DNA of 64,000 bases, from assembly GCA_037176845.1 (NCBI GenBank), contig JAYKXP010000025.1:124001-188000 (forward strand). Direction: 5' to 3'. This document shows positions 19,932 through 33,287 of this stretch, piece after piece. The notes below the pieces were generated by a model, which saw only the letters and a list, made by a program, of their open reading frames with translations, was not told where the DNA came from and did no database searches. The stretch comes from Paramarasmius palmivorus. Its lineage: Eukaryota > Basidiomycota > Agaricomycetes > Agaricales > Marasmiaceae. The translations under genes and the position numbers were made by a program. Each line of letters begins with the position of its first letter. Position 1 is the first letter of the stretch.

Positions 19932-22106
19932 CTATGTCTCAAAGTCGATCGGTACATCCTTCCTTTCCAACCATGTCGCATCCTCAGTGCCTAAATCCAC
20001 TCCTTTTGGACAATCTAACCGTCGTGGTGAAGGAAGTTCCTTGAGGTCGACAGTATATGACGGATATGATGGAACAATATACCCCTCAGGTTCGACACCA
20101 CCGCTCCGTACGACCACATAATGCTCTCCATGCCACCCGATGAAGTCCAGCGATGGTATATTAAAAGCTACATTCCTCGCCGAGGCAAGCCAGAGGTCAC
20201 TCTGCACTTGGAAATCCTTCTCCGATTGTATGAGGTTCGTTTTCGGTCGATGCGATGACGAGCATTGTAAATGAAGGAACGACAAAGCATGGAAGCGAGC
20301 AAATGAGCATGCGTAATCATCCTGTAATCACAGAAAATGTCAAAACATGCTCCTGCTACCAAAGAAAGTGCTCACCATCGGCTTATCCGAAACAGCAGTA
20401 GACACATTGATGGCAACCATCTCTTTCGGTATCGCTTGAACAAGATTACCGATAGCCGTTGCATTCAAGTTTGCGATCCTCACACCAAGAACCCTCAGAC
20501 TTTCCAGTTCTGGTAGAATTCCCAACACCATCTCCCACGGACAATTGCCTAAGTCAAGCCGGCGCAGTCGCCGTCTATTCTTCAGGAACTGTGTCACGCT
20601 TTGGTACAAGCCGAGTTCATCCTCGTGTCCAACGAGTATAAACCTCAACGCTTCCAAATGTGGGAGGAATGTGTGACTGCCGTCGATGATATGATCCGAA
20701 CTGAATACAACTGAGGCAGAAGATGGCTCTTCAAAGGTTCCGTGTAGCGTGAGAGAGCGTAAGTTGTGCGCGTGCGCGATTCTGGCGAGGACGAGGTGCG
20801 ATATCCGAGTGTCGACAAGATCAAGGTGTGTGAGCTTGCTAATGGTGGGACTTTGGAATGCATTATCCCAAGAGTGGTTCCGTTGTAGATGTGCGCCTAG
20901 AACAAGGTGTCTGAGGGTGTTGGTGTTTTTGTCTAGCACAGCACGGATCTCGTCCATTTCAGCATCGCCATCGTCATCTTCAGCACGCAGGGTAAATTTG
21001 TGAAGATTCTGGAATGCGGAGACGCCAACGGCATCAAAATGGAATCCTCTGTTGCGCGACAACGTCAGAATGAGAATGTAGAACGACTGAGGCTACGCAC
21101 ACTAGACCCAGACTCATTACATGAGAATGAGTTGCAAGAATGACTTTGACCATGTCAGCCCGTAACTCGGGATACCCTATCCATTCAAACTCTTTCAGGT
21201 ATTTAAAGGCAGGAAGGGCGGTTCTGAATGTTCCTACGAGACAGCCATTGAGGTCAAGATGGATGAACCATTTGCAGAAATACTCACTCGTCATGAGATC
21301 CAACATGTCCCCTTCTTCAATAGCCCAGTGTACACGCAACGACTTGACCATACTTGCAAATTTGGGATCATCCTTTGCTCTGTCCAGTATATCCAAGCCC
21401 CGGTTAAGAATTTCTTGATCTTCGCCAAAATGAAGGTCGACGGTATGGAAGATCAATCGCAAGGCAATATCACGGTGAAATGCCGATATGAAAAGCCATG
21501 ACCGAAGGTGAAATCTTGGTACATGACGTGCTATTCGGTCCCAGACTTCGGGAGGCGCTCGTTGCGATGCAGGCTCCACCATCCAATGTATCTGGCGTTA
21601 ACAGAACGTAAGACACGACCACTCAAGGGGGAAAAGGGGACTGGAGACGCACTAGCTTATCTCTTCGCAGGTGTGATTGGAGTTCTCGATTTGCAGGTTC
21701 CATTTTCAGTACAGCTTGAAAGTCTTAGAGGAAGAATGAGCTCGATATAAAGCGACAACAGTCGGATGACCACACACACCTTGACTAGCTTTCGCAATCA
21801 ACCTCTCCCCACTAGCTTTTCGTGCATTACCCCTTGCAAGTAAGGCTCTTGCAATATCTGCTTTGTCCAAGTTCGGTGTCCTGAGGTAAACGTCGAAGTA
21901 ACTTTCCACCTGGGGGCCATACCTATCGAAAAAACAGTACACGTCAGTCAATATTGAAACCTCAGAACGAACGAGACTCACTGTCCAGCCTCAATCAACG
22001 CCAGCGCTGTGTCCAATAAAAATTTCGCCTTCCGTATCGAGGGTAAGAGCTGAACGGCATCAAATACCGTCGCAGTGAGTTCGTCCTGGGGCACTGGGGA
22101 CGACAT
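19932..22106 (-). CDS. F-box protein with N-terminal helical (TPR-like) region, 630 residues
   Basis: Exons 22106-21982, 21922-21780, 21723-21653, 21591-21101, 21048-20376, 20321-19932; all phases agree and introns are 52-61 nt. Residues 1-115 form an alpha-helical TPR-like region (ALIEAGQYGPQVESYFDVYL, ALLARGNARKASGERLIAKA, DFQAVLKMEPANRELQ). An F-box follows (RAPPEVWDRIARHVPRF, then SWLFISAFHRDIALRLIF) at about 122-165, then leucine-rich segments (LRHLVLGAHL, LTHLDLVDTRISHLVLARIA, LRRLDLGNCPWE). The likely role is a substrate adaptor of an SCF ubiquitin ligase, with the C-terminal leucine-rich part binding targets. An upstream in-frame ATG at 22220 would add 38 low-complexity residues; 22106 was preferred as the more family-like start. 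At first sight this looks like two genes, but the intron at 21592-21652 joins them in frame. Confidence 0.85.
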
Positions 22107-23306
22107 CGTAATGGTGGTGGTAGATGGAAGAAGGCAACTTGAACCACGAAATGGTACCGGTCCACTGAACCCTGAGATCAGCTTTCGACAGTGAGAACTT
22201 TTGGTAGAGCCCAGAGACATGGTATCGGTAACCAATTGAACGGGCCCGAAACCGAAATAACGGTTACCCGACAATGAGGACCCAGAAGTCAGGGAAAGTG
22301 CGTCGGGCAATGTCGAACTTTGAAGGGGATTATTGGGGGAGAAGGAGAAGAGATAGGTTGGGAAAATATCTAGGTATTTCAAGGTCCTTTATTCTCAGGG
22401 AAGGAGAAATGAATAGGTGACTAAGCGGTGTTCTTCGGTATAGAAACCAAAAATTTACCGCTGTGGCCTTGTCAATCTCTGAAGGCTGCCACCAGTCTCT
22501 ACAAGGTGGTACTTATATACATACATACTGCGGAGCCAATGCGGTCTCCTGCATAACTGATCCCCACCCCTCAGGCTGCAACGTATTGTAAAACGCAACT
22601 TTGTACCACCGCCAGCCGCGCGAAAAAAGGATCAATCTTGACAGCGTGGCGGAAGGGTGGTACACAGTTGCGATCCTCGGCCTTGGTAACTATAAGGTCT
22701 TTACCCCTTCTAACCCCCGAATAGATTGCATCCCCTCAGCAAAATGAGCTTTCATTTGTGTTGTGCCAAGCGTCCTATATCGTTGTCGAGTCGGTATCTA
22801 GCACGCCCATTGGTTGAACAAGTTACCGGCATGCTCTCAGCATGTGTCGTGCCAGCCGCTTCAAGCAGCTAAAGCTGTTGAGGTGGGGTTGAACCTGATG
22901 CAGATGCCTGGAGGTTTCTTGGCGTTAATTGTGATAAACAGTGACGTACTGGAATCGCTAAAAAAGCTGGCCATTGAGGGTAAGTTCCATACAGGACTCT
23001 CCAATTTGTCTCTAATTCATCTGGAAATTCTAAAGCGGCTCATAGCCTCGCACTAAAGCAACGGATCTTAATTGCGGTCACATAGCTGCAGCATCTGGAG
23101 GATTAGAGTGCTGAAAGGGGACATCCGAATCTCGTTTCGCTGAATGATACACTCCTTTTTGCACTCACCCCAAATTTCGTCGGGTAAAAGGACAGACGTC
23201 CCCGACGAACTAGAGCTTGAAATGACTAACCTCAGACTCGGAGAAACAATGTTGGACCATTTTCAGACAACACAGTTCGATGACATGGTGGGCAGCAGCA
23301 TTGAAC
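22107..23306. other. Intergenic stretch
   Basis: Holds the promoter of the F-box gene (about 22107-22700) and the 3' side of HNH paralogue 1. A short plus-strand frame at 22814-23056 has no recognisable features. Nothing else seen. Confidence 0.4.
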
Positions 23307-24675
23307 CTAGATTTCTAACCGGGTTACAGAGTACAAGAATGCGTCTAGTTTCGCTTTCCCGGAAGGTCGTCCACTATCATACAAGGATAATTTCGATGTC
23401 GCATCTGTCAGCCTGTCCGTGTCGGAGCCGTCAGGAGCAAGAACATCCCAGCTTTCAAAATCAAAATCTGGCAGAGATTTCAGCAGCAGGTCTGCCACGC
23501 CTGACATATGTGCAACCCTTGCACATGTGGCGTGAAGTACCAAAAGTTTAGGATCGGGGAGATATTGATCAGGGTTGCTCTTCATCATCTCCGTAAAGGA
23601 TGTAGTGGTTGCAAAGAAAGAATCTTGGATATTGAGAGTGACTGCATCATGCGCTCGAAGAGACGGTTGCCTCCACGTGCTGGCATGAAAGATGATGTAC
23701 TGTAACACAGTTTGGCGGCCGGTAACAAGTGAAGTACAGAAAGGAAAACATACCTCGTGTTTTGTGCAAGTAGGTTCGAACCACGTCTCCAATTCATTGA
23801 AGTAGAAGCGACAACCAAGCGTTAATGTCAAAGCGTTGCGAATGTCATGAAAGATAGTGGTCGCCACAGAATCTTTATCTGTGATGCCAAAGTGGGAAAG
23901 GACTGACGCGGTGATTTCCCTCTGTGAAATAGGCATTCGGGAATAAGGGCGCTCATGGATACAGATACTCACAGTGTCTTCGTCACCAGAACTACAGAAT
24001 ATACGGCAACACTTTGTTATCATTCCAAGGTCTCGTCCAGCCTTCACTGACGCCAAAAGTGAATCGGAACGGAGCCCGTAACTCTCGTTAACCATTGAGT
24101 TGACCAGGCATCGGAATCCATCTCGAACGAGGACCTTGAGCGAATTGAGCGAGTCACAATAGTGCTTCAAGTTGGATAGATGATATCACACCTGTTTCTC
24201 GAGGATACGAGGGTCCTTGCCAGACTCATGGATATCTGCAAACACATCTTTCTGTTCATTGGGAGACGGTGGCGTAGAGTAAGGGCTAGCATTAGGCGTT
24301 GTCCAACTGTGATCTGATGGAAAAGAGAATCAGAATTATGCGAGTAAGTAGTAGAGGAAAACACGCACGAGCCCCTAATATAAGTTGTAAGAAGAGACTC
24401 CCGAGTTTGGTCGTTTTGTCTGATTGTCCCTCAACCTGTTGATTGATTTCCTCTGAGATGTAATTGATGGGCTTGTCGCCCAAGGTGCGTCTAAACCGAT
24501 CTAAGTTGATGAGAAAGTAGCCCACGATGCGGGCATACAGCCTCTCTTCGGGGTTTTGACTACGTTGTTGAACTTGGAACACCTTCACGTAGGCATTTTT
24601 CACATGGTCAGCGCAGGAAATGAGCGTTTCGTTTGGGTTTGGAAGGGGTCCCGTTTGAAGGTCTGCGTGAGGCAT
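23307..24675 (-). CDS. HNH_2-type nuclease-family protein, paralogue 1, catalytic histidines lost
   Basis: Exons 24675-24369, 24313-24192, 24134-23973, 23921-23754, 23699-23307 give 383 residues with all phases matching. The N-terminal part (DLQTGPLPNPNETL, VGYFLINLDRFRR) and the domain (VLVRDGFRCLVNS, NALTLTLGCRFYFNELETWFEP, LHATCARVAHMSG) belong to the large basidiomycete family of HNH_2-domain proteins. Compared with paralogue 2, the first metal-binding histidine in CCHI is Arg (CCRIF) and the final one in DVHKFF is Cys-Arg (GCRFYF); the central Asn is kept. A nuclease is therefore not expected, yet the frame and all splice sites are intact. The cellular role of the family is not known to me. 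Confidence 0.8.
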
Positions 24676-26396
24676 GAAGGAGAAGTGTGAGGTGATGAAT
24701 AGGGGCCATACGGTTTAGGAGCGTCAACGGCACGTGGCGGCATTTGGTGCAAGGCGCTACGGTATCGTGAGGGTATTGTCAAAGAGTCGATTGAACCACA
24801 TTTGCCAGCTAGTGCATATCAATAGACTCGCACCAAGATAGGAAGATATTTTCTCTACTTTATGAACACGTCACCGAATTCGTCTATTCCGTAGGCATAT
24901 TCAAGTCATTCGTCGTTGACCGTGCGCTCGCCAAAGCGGATAGCTGTCACGGGTATGCTCTCAACTTCAAGCTTCAGGCGTCGTCTCGGTCATTTCGTGT
25001 AGATGGATCATCATACGTGAAACCAAAGTCACTGATATGCTGTTAGGGAATGCAGTGAGATGACGGATGGAGGTATGGAAAGGTAGACCTACTAGCCAGT
25101 GATGTATTCCAACGCAAACTATCCTTAGAAGATGATCCCAATACAAGAACGCTATCAGGGATGTATTGAGCGGTCGCGTGGTGGATACACCGGGCAAGAC
25201 GAACTTGATGCGGATAAGAGAGAAACAAGCTGAATTTGCCTGGTAAGAAGGTCAGCTTGGTGCGTTACCAGAGCTTTATACTTTTACGCTTACAGTGCTG
25301 GCAACATTTCTGGAGGCGGAGGGCGACTACTGTCACTTCACCAAGCGAACCCGTTAAGTATTAGGCAACGGATTTACAAGACGATACCGGACTGACAGCC
25401 AAGGGGGCAATGATGCGATACTAGAATAGCCAAAATTGAATAGAAATCAGAGAGAGAGAGAGGTTGTATTCAATGGAGGCGTACGAACAGCAAGAGTATC
25501 GCCTTTTCGACCTTCCTTTAAGACGGGACGCGGAGTCGTTGCTCCAGCCTTGGAAGGAAGTTCTTTGACATCCGGTGATTTGCTAGGTCCGAACTATATC
25601 ACTTGGGCGCACTAGACTAGGATGCGCTTGGACTCAGAAACCTGTCCGGAGGCAAAAAATTTTCGGCTCAATCAGAGTCAGACCGTGACACGTCCGACCC
25701 GAGATTCGTATGTACTACGATCAGATTTCGTCGGATGTACTTATTTCTAGTTTACCAGCTAAATCATGGAGATGAGGATACAGATAGTGAAATTTTGAGC
25801 AAAAGTTACTTACTGCTTCATCTTCCAATAATTGCAATCTAATTTTCCTGATAGACTGTCCGTCAGTGAGAGAGCCTCAGAGTCACTCAGTCAGAGAGGG
25901 AGAAACGTTGGAGAAACGTCTAGAAGGCCCCAGACTCGTGATCAAAGTATGACTCTATCCCACGGTCCACGTGGTATGACGGCCGGCTCCGCATGCTCCA
26001 AACGCGTTTGACATGTTACACGGCGTCTGTATTTTAGCAACCACGACCACTTCTCTTTTGTTCTTCACCTTTTTATCTCTTTCGTCTCTTAGAGACTAAA
26101 CAAAAAGTTCTTTCAGTCGCGAAGCTCAAGCAAGAGTAATAGTCTTATAATCTATCCGTATCTTCAACTACCACCATCGCCACTTCGTCCCCGACGTCTC
26201 ACCACCTCAAGTTCTACTCGCGAGACGACCTATCATATCTTATATCTATTTCTTGATTCACGGGGCTGTCGAACCCGAGAAGACCATAGTCCACGATTTA
26301 CAAGTCGCTCTATCACCTTTTCACCTCGTTCCTAGTCGATCACCACGGACAATCCCTATCTACACGACGCGACATTAACCTATAATCCTAACCAGA
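24676..26396. other. Divergent intergenic stretch between HNH paralogue 1 and the coiled-coil gene
   Basis: No gene recognised. Minus-strand frames around 24967-25228 look protein-like (CIHHATAQYIPDSVLVLG) but lack a supported gene structure. A short (AG)n run lies at about 25449-25465. The last 350 bp are pyrimidine-rich, as expected of the promoter and 5' leader of the coiled-coil gene. Confidence 0.4.
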
Positions 26397-29300
26397 ATGG
26401 CACCTACAGCATCATCCAAGAGCTCAAAAGCGAAAGGAGTGAAGAGGACCTACATGGAACGTGAGTTATACCTTCTCTCCTTAATCACCATGACTGATAT
26501 ATTCCATCTCCAGGTGGAGTCGTCGCCCTGTTCCAAGCCAGACACAACAAACGGATGCGTTCGGTCCATCAGAGTACCATAAGAACGCTCGGTGAGCACT
26601 CTTGCTAATGACTGACTATCGGCACCAATGACACGTGTATCACAGTGAAAGACAACGCTGAGGAAAGGCATGACATCCTCGGGCCAAACTGGAAGAAGTT
26701 TACCACCAAGGCCTTGAACCATCTTGTTCGTCACCATTCTCTTATAATATGTCAATCGAGCTGACCGTTCTTTCCAACTCGCAGAAAGATCAGGGTATCA
26801 TTGCTCCCGACCCTGATCACATTGGGAAGGTTGTCTTCACCCCCAAAGGCAAAACTATGTACGTGTTCAATCGACATTTCGTGCTTTGACCTCTGCTTAC
26901 CAAATTCATAGTCTCTCTTACGCGCAACGAGACCTCGGAATTCATGGAACACCCTCTACGGACCAAGAAGATCAGATAGCACGTTACGTCGCTGCTTCTG
27001 TCAAGGGCACCAACAAACGTTCCGCTCCTCGACGTTCCGAAACCCCACGTAAACGGCGAAAGTCTGGGAAGACAAAGGCCGATGTAAGTATTCCAGTACG
27101 AACTCTATTCCGTACGCTGACACACAGCGCATAGCTCGAGGAAGAGCTTCGGGAAGCCAAGGAGGCTCTCCAGGAGGCAGAGATTCATATGAACCGCCTC
27201 ACTGCTGACCGGCTCCTTCGTTCAGACTCGCCACTCTCTGTTTTGTCTGATGAAGACGATGATGATGAACCAGAAGAGCGAGTACGGGTACAATTGCCGC
27301 CTACACGCTCCACCGAGTCGAATGAAGAAGTTGAAAGGCTCAAGAAACTTATTGAACACTTGCAACAGCAATTGGCTGAATCTAGACGAGCATCTCCCTC
27401 TGTCTTCCACGGCGACAGTCCCATGTACAGTGGGATCGGTAGCCCGAACGCTTTCGATGACGATGACGCAAACGAAGAAGAAGAGGATCAGGATGCCGAA
27501 CGCATTAGGTTCAACCTTTCTCCAGACGACGACGAAGACGAGATCCGAACTCAGGTCGACGAAGATGCAGATGACAGCTACGGCAGACTCGTCAAGCCTC
27601 TGCCAGATGCGTAAGTGGATATGTACATTCTAACAACATCTAGAGTCTAATGTTCTCACTGCAGCCCGCGCACCCCTCGTACTCCTCAAAGGGTCCCGCG
27701 TAGCTCTGGCCTCTTTCCACCACCAGCTGGTATTCCACCTCAGTTCGGTGTCGTGGCGCCTGTACCCCAACGAACACTCTTTGGTCTTGTTCGGACCGAA
27801 TCAGGGTCCTTTATTCATCCTGTCAGCAAGCAAGCAACTCCAACTCCCAGTTCTCCTGGTCGTGATGAGGATATGGGAATGGATCCTGATGTTACCATGA
27901 TCGAGGACGACGTCTTCCAGGCCGGCGAGAAAGAAACGCAGGCGTCAGGTCAGCACCTTGCGACACCGGACACGACTCCTGAGCGGCCTATCCCCCGTAT
28001 CAGCGAGACAAGCACTTCAGCTCGTGCAGAGGTGGAGAAGGATGAGAGGATCGAGGTGTTGCAGAAGGAGATCGAGAGGCTCTTGAATAGGCAGACCGAA
28101 GACCAGGGAAAGGTATGCATATTTTCCCTCGTTCATCTTTCTTTGGCACTGATGTCTTTTCTCATCTCCTAGATCACGTCGCTGACATATGATCTAACTA
28201 CGCGCAATACCGAGCTCCAAACCAAAACCACCGAAATGGCCAGCTTGCGTGGTGTACTATCCACCAAAGAGGCACAGGCCGTCGAGCTTCAGGCTGAAAG
28301 GGATCGCTTCATGATGGAGATTCAAGCAAATCAGGTTCTTATTGGAGACCTTGAAACTCAGAACGGCTCCTTCCAAGTTGCGAAAGGGCAAGCCGATGCG
28401 CGAATCACCGAACTCGATGCAGAGCTTCAGAATAAGAACCAGGAGCTTGCTGGTTTGCACGAGGTGCTTGTAGCAAAGAATTCCAGGGTCTCCGACCTCG
28501 AAGCAGAGATTGTTCAGCTTACCACCGAACTTCGCACCAGTAACGACCTCCTTGCGGAACTCAGAGCCCAGAACGATGATCTGCAGGCTAGCAAGCTGGT
28601 AGCCGACGGTCATATCGTCGAGCTTGAAGGGAAGGTCAAGGATCTATCTCAGGAGGCGAGTGAAGCTAAGGAGAAATTGGTTCTTTGCGAGATAGAGATG
28701 TCGGAAAGGGAGGCTGAAGCTGAGTCGATGGAGGATGAACTCAGAGGGGAACTTGATGGACTCCATCAGGATCTCGGTAACGTCCGGGCTAAATTCGCGG
28801 ATTGTACACGGGGTCTTGAAGATGCTGAGAAACAGTTGACCAACGTCACTTTGGAGAAGGAACAAGCTATCCGTGCGGGTGAACAACGAGAGGCGGTTCT
28901 TCGTTCTGAGATCGCTGCCCTGCAGTCAGGAGGTCAACAACTTCAAGATGAGGTCCGGGCGTTGAAGGAGCGTATTGCGGTATTGGAGAAGGACCTGGAG
29001 GACACTCAAGTCCGGTCGGTTATCCTGGAAGGTGATTTGCGCAATCAGACAGAGGCTGCTGCGACCCTTAGGGTTGAGCTGGACGGTGCTCGTGCGCAGC
29101 TCGCTGTGGTGCAAGGCCAGCTACAGGCTACCGAGGAGCAAGTTGTCCTCCTCACTGGTTCGCTCGAGAGTGAGAAAACGCGCGCTTCCGATCTCGAAAC
29201 AGAACGAGCTCGTTTGGAAGGTCTGGCGAGTGAGCATCTTGCCCGAGCTCAAGCTGCAGAGCAAGATGCGGACGAATCGGCTGATCTCAACGAGAAATTG

Positions 29301-29519
29301 AGGGAAGAGAACCGCAAGTTGAAGAGGATTGCTGATGAGTATGCCATGGAGAAAGTTAGGGAGGCGGAGGCTGCCAAGGAGAGGGCAGAGGCATTCAGTC
29401 AACAGGTAAGAGAAAGCTTTGAAGTCGAGGCTCTTGGAGATACTTATAACTCATTCCAGCTTGCATCGAGTGAGGAGCTAGAGGCTCCGCCCAGGAAGCG
29501 TGCCAGGTACACGATGTAA
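26397..29519 (+). CDS. Large coiled-coil protein with basic N-terminal domain (894 residues)
   Basis: Exons 26397-26460, 26514-26591, 26646-26725, 26785-26858, 26912-27083, 27135-27610, 27665-28112, 28173-29405, 29460-29519; phases agree throughout. The first 110 residues form a compact region (RGVVALFQARHNKRM, VHQSTIRTLVKDNAEERHDILG, IAPDPDHIGKVVFTPKGK) followed by basic PRKRRKSGK. An acidic Asp/Glu-rich region (DDDDEPEE, DDDDANEEEED), a TP-rich linker (PRTPRTPQR) and about 400 residues of heptad-rich coiled coil from about residue 460 follow, ending PPRKRARYTM. The basic blocks suggest nuclear location. I do not recognise the family. The third intron has an unusual GTTCGT donor. The final 54-nt intron is in frame and could be retained. 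Confidence 0.8.
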
Positions 29520-29812
29520 TCGTGCTGTTGATGACACATTTCTTGCGTTTTTTCTTGGTTATTTCATGCTCAGACTGTTCAAATGAATCTAGGCGGACTT
29601 CTTATGGACATATGCTACTGTATCTTCTATGCTGTTTATACCATGTATCCATACTTTCCGAACGTATATAAACACAGTCCTCGTGCCATTTCGCATCTTT
29701 TCTTTACATCCACCCCATCAATTGAGAACACGTCTCAAACTTAAGTATGTACTTCTATGGAGATTATATGTCTACAAATCTGTAAAAATCTGTACATGCT
29801 TGCAAGGCAGTG

Positions 29813-32800
29813 TCATTGGCGATAGGAGGGAGGTGGCCCATCGTTTGGCCTCGACCGCATCTCCTCCATGTTTCGTCTCAAGTCCTCGAGCTCATTTCTG
29901 AGAGCAGAGACCTCGAAATTGGCATTGCTCTCCGACACAAGCGGCAAAGATGTGGGTAGAATGTTGCTCGAAGACAGGTTTCGACGAGCGGCTATTTCAC
30001 CAGTGCCAGCGACCTTCTCCGAACCACCTTCTGCCCGGGATTTGCGGGTTGAAGGGCTATGGTATTGAGTGGGGTTCCAATGCATAGGCTCGACGTCTGG
30101 CCTGTCATTTACCCTACTTCTGCCAAAGAACCTTGTCAATGTAGTTTCTTTCTGCGGGTCATACTGAATCTTGCGCCGCCTGCAGAATAGGAATCCGAAG
30201 ATAAAAATAGCAATGCCACCGATGCTGCCAATAACACCGCCTGCTATGGCACCGGCTTTGGGTTTTCTGCCCGATGAGCTGTCGACAGCGTCACGACCAT
30301 CCGATCCAGCTAGTTTGCCCGGCCCCAAACTAAGAGTGTCAATTAGCATTTCGTCTACTCCTCAGTCGGGAATAGACACACTCCATTGAGAGAATAGAGA
30401 ATGCAGCCCCTTGACCAGGACTTGGTAGCAAAGACATCAACCAGTAAGCATTAGTCAAGGAACCGAAAGGGAACTCTACACACCTTGCTTTTCCATAAGT
30501 TCTGTTTTGTTTGATATCGTACGTGATTGGAAAGGGGACACGTTTATTGAGGTCGATGGCTTTCTCGTAGACACCTTGGAGTAGTTTTGCGCGAGTCGAG
30601 GGGTCCTTTGTGGTAGCAGCTATCAGCAATGTCCAGTCTACACCATCACCGTGTGAGCCTTTCGTAAAAACATATTCAAGGCCATTAGCTACTCACGATA
30701 TTTTATTTGATTGTTGGAAGTGCTGGAGTTGAAAGTCAGGCCAAATTCACTCCCTTCATTGTACCTGTCAACTGCAGGGACGACCGAACATACTAACACT
30801 GACCTGATTCAAGTTTGTTGTAGAATGCATCTTGTTCGTCGTAGATCTGGCATTGTGACAATCAGTCTTGAACTGAGGACAAACACCTTTTCTCACCTCT
30901 TGGCTCACCAAGTTCATACCTAACAATTTGTCGGCGAATAGATTGTAAATCATACTCCATGAACTGGAATCAGAGTTATAGGAGGATTTTAGGTGTCTAC
31001 CCGTGCTCGCCGATGCTTCCCACTGCTGAATCCATCGAGCTGCCTGGCCCTATCGGTCTTGTCAATGTATATCCATCAGCGTCACTTGAAGTGTACCTAC
31101 CTGGTATCTATCCGCGTCATCGCGTTGCCCGAGAGTATGGCTTATTTCGGCCATTGCCCGAACTCCGGTGATGCCCTTGAGTGCTAGGTTTGTCAGATTG
31201 GCGTCATTTGAACCATCAGCGTCCACACTAGCACCGTGCCTTCAGCGACGGAGAGAGCAATATTGGGAGGAAGCTCACTATCCAACAGGTGTGGCGGCGT
31301 CTGATTTAATGAGATTCTCGGTCCATTTCCGTAGAGTCTGATACTATGCTTTGTTATCGGTAAGCAATTACAAAGTGGATCGTCAAAAAATGACTTTACA
31401 TAGGTCGAGAGCAGGGTCTGATCTCCAGAGAACTTTGCGTGAGCCCATGTCATGATGAGCATACTGCCCGAATCTTCCACCATGGATCAGAATATATTGC
31501 TCGTATTGCGCGTGAAAGGAGTTCCAAGTACCTTCAATGGTCCGGGTCAAGTCGGGCTCAGCTCCCTGCGCATCTGGGTAATTGCTGCCTAGTATTTAAG
31601 ACAGTAAGCCCACGGTGGATCCGTTGATATCAAGGTACTAAACCAAGGTTAGGAGCAGCGTACTGCTCGGTATAGAGTGGCGATTGTGGGAATTGGAATA
31701 GTGGTTCCAGAAGATATCGGACCCATGTGGCATTGATATATAGATATGCGGGGAGCGACGCAAAAATCCTGTCGACAGGGCTTATGCGCCTTGAGGGTGT
31801 GAGAATTCAGATGCTGGGAACACGACTACGAGAACAGGAAACTTACTGAGTTGCATCGATGTCTTTCATGAACATCAGTGCACTACCAGATGAGCTAACA
31901 GCGATCTCCACACCGCCAAATGCCTGGCGTGTTGAAAGTGAGACTATATCGGCATAAACAGAGGAAACCTTCTGTGCGTTGGAAACTATCTTGTCATCCA
32001 GAGACTCTGCACGAGCGTTTGCGTTGGAAAAATCTGCCAAGAATGCTTGTAACTATTTGACCTGGCATGAAAAGCGTGGTACAGAAACAACAGAATTGAA
32101 GAAACTCACGCCATCCTCGACACGACTATACACAGTAGTCCAATAAGGCTTGAGTTCCTGCGACCCGTTCAGACGAACCACATTATTACGAACATATCCA
32201 ACTGCCCAAACTATAGATTTTGATGTTATTGTAATATTTCCCAGGTCGTTTGAAAACGCAAAAACAGGTTTAGAGCTAGAAAATTTTCTAGGTGACGGCA
32301 TAGTATCGCTATACTCTGTAAGAACATACCATGAAATACACCGCAGATCGTGGTCCTCAGTATTGTCGAGTTTACCGTTCTTGATGAAGGAGGATCGCTG
32401 CGCCCTATCTTCTCCAGTTTGCCAACTGTTTCCCGAGCTCTGTGCCAGTTTAACATTGCAGGCAATCCAAGCATCCGGCATTACTTACATCTTGCGTCGC
32501 AAAGTAAAGCTGGCCATCATAAACCATGTCATCGGCAGGCTTGTCGGGTGTTTGTAGCTGAGCCCTGTGGAAGATCATCGAGTCGCTGGTCACCGAGGTC
32601 CACGTTATGTTATCTTGTCCGTCTTCCGAAAGCCATTCTTCACGTTAATGCGTTGAGGGTTTATCGACATCTACCGTGGCGGAGATTGACGCACCTCCAC
32701 TTAAATCACAATAAAGCTGTACATTGTGTGGGTTGCCGTCGCGGGAAATGGCATCAACATAGATGTATGCAAATGGAAACGATTGAAGAGTGAGGTCCTG

Positions 32801-33287
32801 AGGCTACATGCCACCATGTTTCAATGCTTTCATAAGGAAAGTCACTATGACGCACCTCAACAGGACTCAAGAATGTGAAATTCAACTGCATCAGACCAGC
32901 TGAAACTGAGTAGATTGTTCGCGTCGGCGTTATGTCTATACCATGCACTTCCACAAAGCTGATATCGTTCTCTCCTGGTCCTTTGGCGAGATTAAGGTCT
33001 TCAAAGGCATTGCCCATCCATTCATATGCAGCTCCGTCCACTCTGACAAAGCCGCCTAAACCCAAAGTCATCTGTAATATAAATTAAGTCAATGCCCGCT
33101 TCTCAGGAACTGGGAAGTGACACACCTTTGTATTCCAGAACATTGGCCAACCACTAGAGGTATTTCGATCCACCCAACTGTTAAGGAAGGGGGAGCGGAT
33201 GAGAAGTGGAACTACCGAAGGCTGAAACTGTGCGCTGGTAAGTGTAACGGTCAGAAGGATGATGGTGTGGAAGACGAAGAGTATCAT
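29813..33287 (-). CDS. Membrane-anchored glutaminase A-like protein (DUF5127/DUF4965/DUF1793)
   Basis: Related to fungal GtaA glutaminases, which release ammonia from glutamine outside the cell. About 850 residues in roughly 18 exons spliced by hand. The ATG at 33287 gives a signal peptide (MILFVFHTIILLTVTLTSA). The N-terminal domain shows VPLLIRSPFLNSWV, GWPMFWNTK and LGLGGFVRVDG; the next has SLSTRQAFGGVEIAV, YPDAQGAEPD and DSGSMLIMTWAHA; the six-hairpin part has NLALKGITGV and SWSMIYNLFADKLLG. Unlike classical secreted GtaA, a C-terminal tail follows: a helix (AGGVIGSIGGIAIFIFGFLF), basic stop-transfer CRRRK, and a cytoplasmic coil ending PPSYRQ. It probably acts at the cell surface. A truncated relative lies at 450-2358. 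Donor 1 of the anchor exon (GA/gtgtgt) is inferred from frame. Confidence 0.88.
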
